Program-made: the position numbers and the translations under genes
DNA from: Aquabacterium humicola
GTDB lineage: Bacteria; Pseudomonadota; Gammaproteobacteria; Burkholderiales; Burkholderiaceae_C
Length of the DNA stretch: 64,000 bases
Reading direction: 5' to 3'
NCBI RefSeq assembly: GCF_030167915.1
Contig: NZ_JARGNB010000002.1
Span: 496,001 to 560,000 of the forward strand
Shown here: in pieces, positions 21,150 to 33,858 of the stretch
Numbering within the stretch: the stretch's first letter is position 1
Layout of the letters: each line of letters opens with the position of its first letter
Notes under the pieces: generated by a model
Database searches by the model: none
What the model was told of the DNA's origin: nothing
The model's input: the letters and a program-made list of their open reading frames with translations, nothing else

Positions 21150-22301
21150 GTGAACCCAGCCCTCGCTCGAACCTTGTCCGATCACGCCGCGACCCTCGTC
21201 GCCGCCGCGGCCGCGCTCGCGCTGATCACCGCCGCCGGCCTGGCGTGGCTGCCGCTCGGCGCCGCCGCCGTGCTCCTGGCCCTGGCCATGGCCGCCGATG
21301 CCCACGGCCGTCGCGGGCGCCGCGGCCTGCAGGCCGACATTGCCGCGCTGCTCGCCGGCCAGCAGGGCCTGGGCGACGCGCTGGTGCCGGTGTGGGCGCA
21401 GCACATCGAATCGTCGCGCTCGCAGATGGAAGTGGCGGTCTCGGCGCTGGCCGAGCGTTTCTCGGGCATCGTCGCCCAGCTGCGGGCGCAGGGCGGCGAG
21501 CCGCCGTCCGGCGGCGCCGGCAACGGCCGGCCAGGCGCGGACGTCGATTTCAGTGGCAGCCGGGACGCGCTGGGTCGCGTCGCGCAGTCGCTGCGGGCGT
21601 CGCAGCAGGGCCAGGCGGCGATGCTGGCGCAGGTCGGCGCCCTGAGCGGCTTCATCGGCGAGTTGCAGGCGATGGCCGACGACGTCGCGCGCATCGCGCA
21701 GCAGACCAACCTGCTGGCGCTGAACGCGGCGATCGAAGCGGCGCGCGCCGGCGAACACGGCCGCAGCTTCGCGGTCGTCGCGCAGGAGGTGCGCGCGCTG
21801 TCGAACCGCTCGGCCGAGTCGGGCCGGCACATCCGCCAGAAGGTCGATGCGGTGGGCAGCGCGATCCGCGCGGCCTGCGCGGCGGCCGAGCAGTCGCTGG
21901 CCGCGGAGCAGGCGTCGACCGAAGCCTCCGGCGCCGCGATCGGCGACGTGCTGGACCGGCTGCGCGGCTCCGCCGAGGCGCTGGCCGCGCGGTCGCAGGA
22001 GCTGCAGGCCAGCCGCGCGCTGATGCAGCACGAGATCGCCGAGGCGCTGGTGCACCTGCAATTCCAGGACCGCATCAGCCAGGTGATGAGCCACGTCACC
22101 GAGAACATGGCGCGGCTGCCGCCGCTGCTGGGCCAGGGCCCCGAGCGCTGGACGAGCGAGGGCCGCCTGGTGCCGCTCGATGCCGCCGCGCTGCTGGCCG
22201 AGCTGGAGCGCAGTTATGCGATGGCCGAGGAGCGCAGCGCGCACCGCGGCGAAACCGTGGCCGCGGCGCCGAGCGCGGCCGACGAGATCACCTTCTTTTG
22301 A
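21150..22301 (+). CDS. MCP-like signalling protein with CheZ-like FQDxxxQ motif
   Basis: 383 residues. Two short hydrophobic segments (about 13-30 and 32-48) without a sizeable periplasmic domain lead to an MCP signalling hairpin with tip [20 protein letters not shown] (about 182-201). Beyond the hairpin, [14 protein letters not shown] holds D307 and Q311 in the spacing of the CheZ catalytic pair (FQDLTGQV in E. coli CheZ, from memory), and the protein ends in ADEITFF, acidic and aromatic like CheZ's CheY-binding tail. The start is GTG 21150 after GAGAGA. It is first in the FliA-promoted operon, directly before cheY, and no separate cheZ is present. It may be a receptor-like scaffold, a CheY phosphatase, or both. 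Confidence 0.85.
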   Translation: MNPALARTLSDHAATLVAAAAALALITAAGLAWLPLGAAAVLLALAMAADAHGRRGRRGLQADIAALLAGQQGLGDALVPVWAQHIESSRSQMEVAVSALAERFSGIVAQLRAQGGEPPSGGAGNGRPGADVDFSGSRDALGRVAQSLRASQQGQAAMLAQVGALSGFIGELQAMADDVARIAQQTNLLALNAAIEAARAGEHGRSFAVVAQEVRALSNRSAESGRHIRQKVDAVGSAIRAACAAAEQSLAAEQASTEASGAAIGDVLDRLRGSAEALAARSQELQASRALMQHEIAEALVHLQFQDRISQVMSHVTENMARLPPLLGQGPERWTSEGRLVPLDAAALLAELERSYAMAEERSAHRGETVAAAPSAADEITFF

Positions 22302-22321
22302 ACGACAAAGAGGACACGCCC

Positions 22322-22690
22322 ATGGCCAAGACCATCATGGTGGTGGACGACTCCGCATCGCTGCGGCAGGTCGTCGGCATCGCGCTCGAAGGCGCCGGAT
22401 ATTCGGTGCTCGAGGGCAAGGACGGCAAGGACGCGCTCGGCAAGCTGACCGGGCAGAAGGTCCACCTGATCATCAGCGACGTCAACATGCCGAACCTCGA
22501 CGGCATCGGCTTCCTGAAGGCGGTGAAGGCGATGCCGGCCTACCGCTTCACCCCGGTGTTGATGCTGACCACCGAATCGGCCGAGGCGAAGAAGGCCGAA
22601 GGCCAGGCCGCCGGCGCGAAGGCCTGGATGGTCAAGCCCTTCCGCCCCGAGGCGCTGCTGAACGCGGTGCAGAAGCTGGTGCTGCCATGA
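22322..22690 (+). CDS. cheY: CheY-like single-domain response regulator
   Basis: 122 residues, a lone receiver. Acidic pocket D9/D10 (MVVDDSAS), phosphoacceptor D53 in ISDVNMPNLDG, Thr83/84 and K105 in MVKPFRP. The switch position before the lysine is Trp102 rather than the Tyr of E. coli CheY, so flagellar-motor binding may differ. It is encoded 20 bases after the MCP-like gene and overlaps the STAS gene by four bases (ATGA). It is expected to be phosphorylated by the CheA of this operon. Confidence 0.93.
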   Translation: MAKTIMVVDDSASLRQVVGIALEGAGYSVLEGKDGKDALGKLTGQKVHLIISDVNMPNLDGIGFLKAVKAMPAYRFTPVLMLTTESAEAKKAEGQAAGAKAWMVKPFRPEALLNAVQKLVLP

Positions 22691-22992
22691 ATGCCGGCCT
22701 GGTACCCACCGCCACCGCCGTCGACGGCGAGATGACGATCTACCGCGCCGCCGAGCTCAAGGCCCAGCTGCTGCAGGCGCTCGAGCGCGCGGGCCCGGTG
22801 CTGGAGCTGGACCTGTCCGGCGTCACCGAGATCGACATCGCCGGGCTGCAGCTGCTGCAGATGCTGAAGGCCGAGGCCGCGCAGTCCGCCCGCACGCTGC
22901 AGCTGGTGTGCGTCAGCGTGCCGGTGCACGAGCTGCTGTCGTTGCTGGAGCTGGTGGACCACTTCGGTCCGCCGGCGCTGGTGCTGAGCTGA
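22687..22992 (+). CDS. STAS-domain protein (anti-sigma antagonist-like)
   Basis: 101 residues, a single STAS domain: MTIYRAAELKAQLLQALE, then LELDLSGVTEIDIAGLQLL. The position that carries the phosphorylatable serine in SpoIIAA/RsbV is Ile51 (D50-I51-A52-G53), so it cannot be regulated by that phosphorylation and is closer to MlaB-like STAS proteins. It overlaps cheY by four bases and precedes cheA by 13 bases, so it is translationally part of the chemosensory operon. STAS proteins occur in some alternative chemosensory clusters; a direct role as a protein-interaction module is inferred. Confidence 0.85.
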   Translation: MNAGLVPTATAVDGEMTIYRAAELKAQLLQALERAGPVLELDLSGVTEIDIAGLQLLQMLKAEAAQSARTLQLVCVSVPVHELLSLLELVDHFGPPALVLS

Positions 22993-23005
22993 AGCGGAGG
23001 ACCGC

Positions 23006-25168
23006 ATGGACATCGATGCCGCATTGCAGACCTTCATCGCCGAGAGCCGCGAGCTGCTGGCCGACATGGAATCGGCGCTGCTGTCGATCGGCGCCGACGG
23101 CCAGCAGGCCGAGGCGGTGAACGCCGTCTTCCGCGCCGCGCACACCATCAAGGGCTCGGCCGGGCTGTTCGGCCTGGACGACGTGGTCGGCTTCACGCAC
23201 GCCGTCGAGACGCTGCTGGACGCGGTACGCGACGGCCGCGTGGCGATCGACGACGAGCTGGTCGTGCTGCTGCTGTCGTGCTGCGACCACATGACCGTGC
23301 AGGTGGCGGCGGTCGAGGCCGGCGTGACGACGGATGCCGCCGACACCGCGGCCCAGGGCGCGGCGCTGCTGGCGCAGATCGGGCGCTATGGAACGCCGGC
23401 TCCGGCCGCGGAGCCGCCGCACACGCCGCACACGCCGGACACGCCGGACGAGGCCGGCGCCGGCGCGGCCGAAGCCGGCGCCGCCGACCAGTGGCACCTG
23501 TCGCTGCGCTTCTCGCCCGACGTGATGCGCAACGGCTTCGATCCCGCGTCCTTCATCCGCTACCTGTCGACGCTCGGCCGCATCGTGCGCATCGTCACGC
23601 TGACCGACGCGCTGCCGCCGGCGGCGCAGCTGGACCCCGAGTGCTGCTACCTCGGCTTCGAGATCAACTTCGCCACCGCCGCCGACAAGGCGACGATCGA
23701 AGGTGTCTTCGAATTCGTGCGCGACGACTGCACGCTGCGCATCGTGCCGCCGCGCAGCCGCATCGCCGACTACCTGCGCCTGATCGACGAGCTGCCGGAG
23801 AACGCGCCGCGGCTGGGCGAGATCCTGGTGCGCTGCGGCAGCGTCACCGAACGCGAGCTGCAGGCCGCGCTGCAGGCGCAGGCCGCCGCGGCGGGCGCGG
23901 CGCCGAAGCTGGGCGCCATCCTGGTCGAGCAGCGCATCGTCGAGGCCGAGGTCGTCGAGGCGGCGCTGACCAAGCAGCGCCAGCAGCGCCAGGGCGGCGG
24001 AGAGGCGAAGGCGCGCGAGAGCCGCTCGCTGCGCGTCGATGCCGACAAGCTCGACCAGCTGATCACGCTGGTCGGCGAGCTGATCATCGCCGGCGCCGGT
24101 GCCGGCCTGCTGGCGCGCCGGCACGGCCACGCCGAGCTGGTCGAGGCCACGGCACGGCTGGATACGCTGGTGCAGCAGGTGCGCGACAGCGCGCTGCAGC
24201 TGCGCATGGTGAAGATCGGCGCCACCTTCGGCCGCTTCCAGCGCGTGGTGCACGACGTCGCGCGCGAGATCGGCAAGGACATCGTGCTCGAGGTCAGCGG
24301 CGAGGACACCGAGCTGGACAAGACGGTGGTCGAGAAGATCGGCGACCCGCTGCTGCACCTGGTGCGCAACGCGGTCGACCACGGCATCGAATCGCCCGAC
24401 GAGCGCGAGGCGCGCGGCAAGCCCGAGCGCGGCACCGTCCGGCTGAACGCCTTCCACGACTCCGGCAGCATCGTCATCGAAGTCGGCGACGACGGCGGCG
24501 GGTTGAAGCGCGAGCGCATCCTGGCCAAGGCCATCGAGCGTGGCCTGGTGCAGCCCGAGCAGCGCCTGAGCGACGACGAGGTGCATGCGCTGATCTTCGA
24601 GCCCGGCTTCTCGACCGCCGAGGCGGTGACCAACCTGTCCGGCCGCGGCGTCGGCATGGATGTGGTCAAGCGCAACATCGCCGCGCTGCGCGGCAGCGTC
24701 GGCATCCGCAGCGTCGACGGGCAGGGCACGACGGTGGTCGTGCGGCTGCCGCTCACGCTGGCCATCATCGACGGCTTCCTGGTCGGCGTCGGGGGTTCCG
24801 TCTTCGTCGTGCCGCTGGAGGCGGTCGAGGAATGCATCGAGCATGCCGCCGAGCCCGGCCATTCGTGGTGCAACCTGCGCGGCCAGGTGCTGCCGCAGGT
24901 GCGCCTGCGCGAGCACTTCGAGATCGACGCCCCGGCGCCGCGGCGCGAGAGCGTCGTCGTGATCCGGCACGGCGGCGAGCGCTTCGGCCTGGTCGTCGAC
25001 CAGCTGATGGGCGAATTCCAGACCGTCATCAAGCCGCTGTCGCGCGTCTTCGCGCAGGTCAAGAGCATCAGCGGCTCCACCATTCTCGGCAGCGGCGAAG
25101 TCGCGCTGATCCTGGATGTTCCCGCGCTGCTGGCCGACGTGCTGGCGCGTCAACGCGTCGCGCTCTGA
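23006..25168 (+). CDS. cheA: Chemotaxis histidine kinase CheA with MshEN-like tandem motifs
   Basis: 720 residues. P1 HPt with H46 in RAAHTIKGSAG; a central ferredoxin-like domain (about 160-260, WHLSLRFSPDVMRNGFDP); two tandem 24-residue motifs at 269-292 (RLGEILVRCGSVTERELQ and so on, ending LQAQ) and 301-324 (KLGAILVEQRIVEAEVVE and so on, ending LTKQ); P3/P4 with LVRNAVDHGIE, DDGGGLKRERI and GRGVGMDVVKRNI; and a C-terminal CheW-like P5 (about 590-718). It phosphorylates CheY, CheB and probably the REC-EAL protein under receptor control. The tandem motifs resemble the c-di-GMP-binding MshEN domain and are unusual for CheA. GGAGG precedes the ATG. Confidence 0.96.
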   Translation: MDIDAALQTFIAESRELLADMESALLSIGADGQQAEAVNAVFRAAHTIKGSAGLFGLDDVVGFTHAVETLLDAVRDGRVAIDDELVVLLLSCCDHMTVQVAAVEAGVTTDAADTAAQGAALLAQIGRYGTPAPAAEPPHTPHTPDTPDEAGAGAAEAGAADQWHLSLRFSPDVMRNGFDPASFIRYLSTLGRIVRIVTLTDALPPAAQLDPECCYLGFEINFATAADKATIEGVFEFVRDDCTLRIVPPRSRIADYLRLIDELPENAPRLGEILVRCGSVTERELQAALQAQAAAAGAAPKLGAILVEQRIVEAEVVEAALTKQRQQRQGGGEAKARESRSLRVDADKLDQLITLVGELIIAGAGAGLLARRHGHAELVEATARLDTLVQQVRDSALQLRMVKIGATFGRFQRVVHDVAREIGKDIVLEVSGEDTELDKTVVEKIGDPLLHLVRNAVDHGIESPDEREARGKPERGTVRLNAFHDSGSIVIEVGDDGGGLKRERILAKAIERGLVQPEQRLSDDEVHALIFEPGFSTAEAVTNLSGRGVGMDVVKRNIAALRGSVGIRSVDGQGTTVVVRLPLTLAIIDGFLVGVGGSVFVVPLEAVEECIEHAAEPGHSWCNLRGQVLPQVRLREHFEIDAPAPRRESVVVIRHGGERFGLVVDQLMGEFQTVIKPLSRVFAQVKSISGSTILGSGEVALILDVPALLADVLARQRVAL

Positions 25169-25198
25169 GGCGCCCCGGTTTCCTTCGAAAGGCACCCC

Positions 25199-26905
25199 AT
25201 GTTCAACAACGTTTCCCTGAAGTCCAAGATCCTGGCGCTGCTGGGAGTGGGCATCCTCGCGCTCGCGGCCGTGATCGTGATCGCATTCCTGGGCCTGCGG
25301 CGCGATGCCGAGATGCTCGACGAGGTCGGCCGCAACCGGCTGCCCTCGGTCAATGCGCTGCAGACGATCAACGAGGCGCAGACGGCGATCCGCTCGGCCA
25401 ACCGGTACATCGACAGCATGGTCGCCTACCCGGCGGACCTGAAGGACCTGGACCGTCAGCTGCAGCGCAAGGGCGAGGCCTGGCAGCGTGTCGACAAGGC
25501 CTGGAAGGTCTACGAGCCGCTGCCGCAGGAGGCCGAGGAGGCCCAGGTCTGGAAGCAGTTCGTGCAGCAGTGGGAGACCTGGAAGGCCGGCGATGCGCGC
25601 CTGACCACGCTCGCCAAGGAAATCGGCCGCAACGAGCAGCCGGCCCGGCGCAAGGAGCTCTTCGAGCAGTTCCACGCCCAGCTGGTCGGCGCGCGCGAGG
25701 ACTTCGGCAAGGCCGAGGCCAGCCTGGGCAAGCTCGTCGAGCTGAACACGCAATACGCCGACAGCGCGGTCAAGTCCGCCAGCGAGTCCTCCGCGCGGGC
25801 CCAATGGCTGATGTACACCGCCTCGGGCATCGCGCTGGCCCTGCTGGTTGCGCTGGGGCTGTTCATCCTGCGCGCGGTGATGCGCCAGCTCGGCGGCGAC
25901 CCGGCCTACGCGCAGCAGATGGTCGAGCGGGTCGCCGCCGGCGACCTCACGGTGGCCATCGCGCTGAAGCCCGGCGATACGAGCAGCCTGCTGGCCGCGA
26001 TGAAGCGCATGGTCGACAAGCTGTCGCATGTCGTCGCCGAGGTCGCCGGCAGCGCCAACGGCCTGGCCAGCGCCGCCGAGCAGGTCAGCTCCACCGCGCA
26101 GTCGCTGTCGCAGGCGGCCACCGAGCAGGCGTCGGGCGTCGAGGAAACCAGCGCGTCGGTCGAGCAGATGACCGCGTCGATCGCGCAGAACACCGACAAC
26201 GCCAAGGCCACCGACGCGATGGCCAGCAAGGCCGCCGGCGAAGCCACCGAGGGCGGCGAGGCGGTCAAGGCCACCGTCGCGGCGATGAAGCAGATCGCCA
26301 AGAAGATCGTGATCATCGACGACATCGCCTACCAGACCAACCTGCTGGCGCTGAACGCGGCGATCGAAGCGGCCCGCGCCGGCGAGCACGGCAAGGGCTT
26401 CGCGGTCGTCGCGGCCGAGGTGCGCAAGCTCGCCGAGCGCAGCCAGGTCGCGGCGCAGGAGATCGGCGAGGTCGCCGGCTCCAGCGTCGAGCTGGCCGAG
26501 CGCGCCGGCCATCTGCTCGGCGAGATGGTGCCCAACATCCAGCGCACCTCGGACCTGGTGCAGGAGATCACCGCCGCGTCGCAGGAGCAGAGCTCGGGCG
26601 TCGCGCAGATCAATGCCGCGGTCGCGCAGCTGAGCCAGACGACGCAGCAGAACGCCGCCGGCAGCGAGCAGCTCGCCGCCACCGCCGAGGAGATGAGCGG
26701 CCAGGCCGAGGAACTGCAGAACATCATCGGCTTCTTCAAGACCGCGTCGGATGCGGCCGCGCCGGCGACCAGCGCGCCGGAGATCGCCCGCAGCGCGCTG
26801 CGCCGGGCCGCGCGCGGCGCCGGCCGGCCGGCCCCGCGCGCCGGCGAGCAGAAGGTGGGCGCCGACGGCGCGCCGGTCGACGAGTCGCTCTTCGTCAAGT
26901 ACTGA
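25199..26905 (+). CDS. Methyl-accepting chemotaxis protein, four-helix-bundle type
   Basis: 568 residues, inner-membrane receptor. TM1 (about 10-30), a periplasmic four-helix-bundle sensor rich in Lys/Glu/Trp (31-195), TM2 (about 203-225), HAMP with [19 protein letters not shown], methylation helices and the tip [20 protein letters not shown]. The tail is Ala/Arg-rich and ends LFVKY, without the NWETF-type pentapeptide that tethers CheR in enteric receptors. It is encoded between cheA and cheW, 30 bases from cheA, and is the only full transmembrane receptor in the operon. The ligand is unknown. Confidence 0.95.
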   Translation: MFNNVSLKSKILALLGVGILALAAVIVIAFLGLRRDAEMLDEVGRNRLPSVNALQTINEAQTAIRSANRYIDSMVAYPADLKDLDRQLQRKGEAWQRVDKAWKVYEPLPQEAEEAQVWKQFVQQWETWKAGDARLTTLAKEIGRNEQPARRKELFEQFHAQLVGAREDFGKAEASLGKLVELNTQYADSAVKSASESSARAQWLMYTASGIALALLVALGLFILRAVMRQLGGDPAYAQQMVERVAAGDLTVAIALKPGDTSSLLAAMKRMVDKLSHVVAEVAGSANGLASAAEQVSSTAQSLSQAATEQASGVEETSASVEQMTASIAQNTDNAKATDAMASKAAGEATEGGEAVKATVAAMKQIAKKIVIIDDIAYQTNLLALNAAIEAARAGEHGKGFAVVAAEVRKLAERSQVAAQEIGEVAGSSVELAERAGHLLGEMVPNIQRTSDLVQEITAASQEQSSGVAQINAAVAQLSQTTQQNAAGSEQLAATAEEMSGQAEELQNIIGFFKTASDAAAPATSAPEIARSALRRAARGAGRPAPRAGEQKVGADGAPVDESLFVKY

Positions 26906-26932
26906 GCACGGCCGCGTGAAGGACACCCTCAC

Positions 26933-27454
26933 ATGACAGCCCCCGTTCATGCCGCGGCCCCCGCGGCGCAGGACCCCGCGCAGTACCTGAGCTTCGTGCT
27001 GCGCGGCGAGGTCTACGCGATCGGCATCCTCGCGATCAAGGAGATCATCGAGTACGGCGGCCTGACCGCGGTGCCGATGATGCCGCCGGCGATCCGCGGC
27101 GTGATCAACCTGCGCGGCGCGGTGGTGCCGGTGCTGGACCTGGCGCTGCGCTTCGGCAAGCCGGCGGCCGAGCCGACCAAGCGCACGTGCATCGTCATCG
27201 TCGAGCTGGCGCTGGGCGGCGTGCACAGCGTCGTCGGCCTCGTCGTCGACGCGGTCAACGCCGTGCAGGAGATCGCGCCGGCCGACATCGAGCCGCCGCC
27301 GGCCTTCGGCACGGCGATCGCGACGCCGTTCATCGCCGGCATGGGGAAGGTCGACGGCCGCTTCGTGATCCTGCTCGACATCGACCAGGTGCTGGCGATC
27401 GAGGGCCTGGGCATCGCGGCCGGCGTCGAGGACGAGGCGGCGCTGCCGGCCTGA
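26933..27454 (+). CDS. cheW: CheW coupling protein
   Basis: 173 residues, one CheW domain (about 17-160): QYLSFVLRGEVYAIGILAIK, then IRGVINLRGAVVPVLDL, and late strands with FVILLDIDQVLAIE. It links the receptors to CheA in the array. The N-terminus is an Ala/Pro-rich leader of about 15 residues and the C-terminus is acidic. It follows the MCP gene by 27 bases and precedes cheR by 47 bases. Confidence 0.96.
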   Translation: MTAPVHAAAPAAQDPAQYLSFVLRGEVYAIGILAIKEIIEYGGLTAVPMMPPAIRGVINLRGAVVPVLDLALRFGKPAAEPTKRTCIVIVELALGGVHSVVGLVVDAVNAVQEIAPADIEPPPAFGTAIATPFIAGMGKVDGRFVILLDIDQVLAIEGLGIAAGVEDEAALPA

Positions 27455-27501
27455 GGCCGCAACGCCCCCGCCGCAACGCAGCCGATCACGCGAGCCGACC
27501 G

Positions 27502-28302
27502 ATGTCCGAGCTCACCGAACGCGAGTTCCGCCTCGCCCAGCGCTTCATCCTCGACGCCGCCGGCATCACGCTGGGGTCGGGCAAGCAGGCGCTGGTCAGC
27601 GGCCGGCTCGACAAGCGCCTGCGTGCGCGGCGGATGGACAGCTACACCGCCTACTTCGAACTACTGCTCCAGCCCTCCGAGGCGGCCGAGCGCCAGTGCG
27701 CGATCGACCTGCTGACGACCAACGAGACCTACTTCTTCCGCGAGTCGAGCCACTTCGAGCGCCTGCGCGGCTGGGCGCTGGCCGCGCGCCAGGCCGGTGC
27801 GCCGCTGCGCGTGTGGAGCGCCGCCTGCTCCAGCGGCGAAGAGGCGTACAGCATCGCGATGGTCCTGGCCGACGTGCAGGGCGATCTGCCGTGGCAGCTG
27901 CTGGCGTCGGACATCTCCGAGCGCATGCTCGCGCGCGCCCGCAGCGGCCACTACCCGGAGGCGCGCACCGAGGGCCTGCCGGACGAGTACCGCCGGCGCT
28001 ACTGCCGGCGCGGCACCGGTGCGCAGCAGGGCACGCTGCTGGTCGAACGGTCCCTGCGCGAGCGGGTGCGTTTCGAGTCCGTCAACCTGAACCGCGCGCT
28101 GCCGGCCATCGGCCGCTTCGACGTGGTGTTCCTGCGCAACGTGATGATCTATTTCGACCTCGCGACCAAGCGCGACGTGGTTGCGCGCCTGGTGCCGGCG
28201 ATCGAGCCGGGCGGCCACCTGCTGGTGGGCCACTCCGAGACGCTGGCCGACATGCATCCGTCGCTGCGCGCCGTCGCGCCGTCGGTCTACCGCAGGATCT
28301 GA
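27502..28302 (+). CDS. cheR: CheR chemoreceptor methyltransferase
   Basis: 266 residues. N-terminal all-helical domain with FILDAAGITLGSGKQALVSG, then an S-adenosylmethionine-binding domain: TTNETYFFRESSHFE, VWSAACSSGEEAYSIAMVLA and FLRNVMIYFD. It methylates glutamates on the receptors to set adaptation. I chose the ATG at 27502, which begins MSELTEREF; the longer frame is an overlap with cheW in another phase. It is seven bases from cheB. Confidence 0.96.
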   Translation: MSELTEREFRLAQRFILDAAGITLGSGKQALVSGRLDKRLRARRMDSYTAYFELLLQPSEAAERQCAIDLLTTNETYFFRESSHFERLRGWALAARQAGAPLRVWSAACSSGEEAYSIAMVLADVQGDLPWQLLASDISERMLARARSGHYPEARTEGLPDEYRRRYCRRGTGAQQGTLLVERSLRERVRFESVNLNRALPAIGRFDVVFLRNVMIYFDLATKRDVVARLVPAIEPGGHLLVGHSETLADMHPSLRAVAPSVYRRI

Positions 28303-28308
28303 GCGTCC

Positions 28309-29391
28309 ATGGGCATCAAGGTGATGATCGTCGACGACTCGGCCGTGGTGCGCCAGGTGCTGGGCGGGCTGGTGGCCGCCGATCCGGGCCTCGAGCTGCT
28401 GCACGTGGCCGCCGATCCGCTGCTGGCGATGGAGCGCATGAAGTCCGCGTGGCCGGACGTGATCGTGCTCGACATCGAGATGCCGCGCATGGACGGGCTG
28501 ACCTTCCTGCGCAAGCTGATGAGCGAACGGCCGACGCCGGTGGTGATCTGCTCGACGCTGACGGACAAGGGCACGGCGACCTCGGTGGAGGCGCTGGCCG
28601 CCGGTGCGGTGGCCGTGGTCGCCAAGCCGCGGCTGGACCTGAAGCGTTTCCTGCAGGGCAGCGCGGCCGAGCTGGTCGCCACCGTCAAGGCCGCCGCGCG
28701 GGCGAACCCGCTGCGGCTGGCGGCGCGGGCGTGCGCGCCGCCAGCGCCGCCGCGCTACAGCGCCGACGCGGTGCTGCCCGCCGCGCCGGCCCGGGCGCTG
28801 GCGCGCACCACCGACCAGGTGGTGGCGATCGGCACCTCCACCGGCGGCACGCAGGCGCTGGAACGCGTGCTGACCGCGCTGCCGCGCGTCAGCCCGGGGC
28901 TGGTGATCGTGCAGCACATGCCGGAGAAGTTCACCGCCGCGTTCGCGCAGCGGCTGCATGCGTTGTGCGCGATCGAGGTCCGCGAAGCCGCCAACGGCGA
29001 CCGCGTGCGGCCCGGCCTGGCGCTGATCGCCCCCGGCGGCCGCCACATGCTGCTGCGCCGCGCCGGCGCGCAGTACCACGTCGACATCGTCGACGGCCCG
29101 CCGGTGAGCCGCCACCGCCCGTCGGTCGACGTGCTGTTCCGCTCGGTCGCGCGCAGCGCCGGCGCCAACGCGCTGGGCATCATCATGACCGGCATGGGCG
29201 ACGACGGCGCGGCTGGCCTGCTCGAGATGCGCGGGGCCGGCGCGCGCACCGTGGCGCAGGACGAGGCGAGTTGCGTCGTCTTCGGCATGCCGCGCGAGGC
29301 CATCCGCCGCGGCGCGGCCGAGCGCTGCGTGGCGCTGGACGCGATCGACCGCGAGATCATGGCCCTGCAGGCCGGGCAGGGGCTGGCATGA
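28309..29391 (+). CDS. cheB: CheB protein-glutamate methylesterase
   Basis: 360 residues. N-terminal receiver with D55 in [13 protein letters not shown], a Pro/Ala-rich linker (about 135-168) and the C-terminal esterase with S177 in GTSTGG, H203 in VQHMPEKF and the aspartate in MTGMGDDGA (298/299). It removes methyl groups from receptors when phosphorylated by CheA. There is no cheD in the operon, so deamidation also rests on CheB. The stop overlaps the next start by four bases. Confidence 0.96.
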   Translation: MGIKVMIVDDSAVVRQVLGGLVAADPGLELLHVAADPLLAMERMKSAWPDVIVLDIEMPRMDGLTFLRKLMSERPTPVVICSTLTDKGTATSVEALAAGAVAVVAKPRLDLKRFLQGSAAELVATVKAAARANPLRLAARACAPPAPPRYSADAVLPAAPARALARTTDQVVAIGTSTGGTQALERVLTALPRVSPGLVIVQHMPEKFTAAFAQRLHALCAIEVREAANGDRVRPGLALIAPGGRHMLLRRAGAQYHVDIVDGPPVSRHRPSVDVLFRSVARSAGANALGIIMTGMGDDGAAGLLEMRGAGARTVAQDEASCVVFGMPREAIRRGAAERCVALDAIDREIMALQAGQGLA

Positions 29392-30599
29392 CCATCGCGC
29401 TCGTCGTCGAGGACAGCGGCGTGCAGCGCCGGCACATGGTCGGGCTGCTGGTCGACCTGGGCTACGAGCAGGTGCTGCAGGCGGCCAACGGCCACGAGGC
29501 CTTGCAGACGATCGACGCGGCCGCGCAGCCGTCGATCGAGCTGGTGGTCACCGACATCGACATGCCGGGCATGGACGGCATCGAGCTGATCGGCCGGCTC
29601 GCGCAGCGGCGCGACGTCGGCCACCTGATCGTCACCAGCGCGCGCGACCCGCGGCTGCTGGAGACCGTCGAGTGCCTGGCCGGCGCCCATCCGGCGATGC
29701 CGCTGCTGGGCGCGGTGACCAAGCCGGTGTCGCGCGAACGCCTGGCGCAGTTGCTCGAAGGCATCCGGGCGGGCCGCGGTCGCGCCCCGGCCGGCGCCAC
29801 CGTCGCGGCCGGGCTGCCGGAGATCGAGGCGGCGCTCGACGCCCGCCAGTTCGAGCCCTTCGTGCAGCCCAAGGTGGCGCTGGCCACCGGCCTGCTGCAC
29901 GGCGTCGAAGCGCTGGCGCGCTGGCGCCATCCCGAGCGCGGCGTGCTCGGGCCGGCGCACTTCATCGACGCCATCGAGGGCACGCCGCTGATGGCGCGCT
30001 TCACGCTGCAGATCGTCGAGCGCGCGCTGGCCCATTGGCGAAACTGGGCGCGGGCGCTGCCCGGGCTCAAGCTGTCGATCAACCTGTCGGCCGACGACCT
30101 CGTCGACCCCACGTTCGTCGGCCAGCTGATGGACCGCGTGCACCAGCACGGCGTGCCGCCGGCCGCGCTGATCTGGGAGGTCACCGAATCGATGCTGATG
30201 CGCCCGCCAGCGATGGGCAGCCTGGCGCGGCTGGGGCTGAAGGGCTGCGGGTTGTCGATCGACGACTTCGGCACCGGCTACTCGTCGATGCAGACGCTGT
30301 CGCGCAGCCCGTTCACCGAGCTGAAGATCGACCGCAGCTTCGTCGACGGCGCCAGCGAACGCGCCAACCGCCGCGCGATCCTCGACAGCGCGCTGGCGCT
30401 CGGCCGCCAGCTGGGCATCAGCACCGTCGCCGAAGGCGTCGAAACCGAGGCCGACTGGCAGCTGCTGCGCACGCTGCGCTGCGACCTCGCGCAGGGCTAC
30501 TTCATCGCGCGGCCGATGCCGGCGGCCGAGCTGCTGCCGTGGCTGCGCGCGAACCGCGCGCGGCTGCGGCAGCTGGCGCCGCCGGCGACGATCCGCTGA
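29388..30599 (+). CDS. REC-EAL response regulator, c-di-GMP phosphodiesterase
   Basis: 403 residues. N-terminal receiver with VVEDSG, D56 in [12 protein letters not shown] and K112 in AVTKPV. The EAL domain (about 143-395) has E174 in [50 protein letters not shown] and [11 protein letters not shown] see every catalytic residue expected for an active enzyme that cleaves c-di-GMP to pGpG. It overlaps cheB by four bases (ATGA), so it is an integral output of the chemosensory operon, likely activated by phosphoryl transfer from CheA. This gives the pathway a c-di-GMP arm besides CheY. Confidence 0.94.
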   Translation: MTIALVVEDSGVQRRHMVGLLVDLGYEQVLQAANGHEALQTIDAAAQPSIELVVTDIDMPGMDGIELIGRLAQRRDVGHLIVTSARDPRLLETVECLAGAHPAMPLLGAVTKPVSRERLAQLLEGIRAGRGRAPAGATVAAGLPEIEAALDARQFEPFVQPKVALATGLLHGVEALARWRHPERGVLGPAHFIDAIEGTPLMARFTLQIVERALAHWRNWARALPGLKLSINLSADDLVDPTFVGQLMDRVHQHGVPPAALIWEVTESMLMRPPAMGSLARLGLKGCGLSIDDFGTGYSSMQTLSRSPFTELKIDRSFVDGASERANRRAILDSALALGRQLGISTVAEGVETEADWQLLRTLRCDLAQGYFIARPMPAAELLPWLRANRARLRQLAPPATIR

Positions 30600-30652
30600 C
30601 GAGCGGAGCAGGGCGCCCGGAGATCGCGTGGTGCCCGGTTAGCATCGCCCTC

Positions 30653-33781
<3,129 letters not shown>

Positions 33782-33858
33782 CCCCAGTTGCGCCTGGTCG
33801 CGCCAGCTTTGCAATGTTTCACGTCAACGCCAACCCGGGTTGACCGCGTTGGTGCAGC

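Noticed and set aside
22913-27226. A 1437-codon open frame on the minus strand opposite cheA, mcp and the end of the STAS gene.
   Set aside because: It is a typical GC-rich antisense shadow: Arg/Ala/Gln/His/Leu-rich without domains, while the plus strand encodes clear CheA and MCP proteins.
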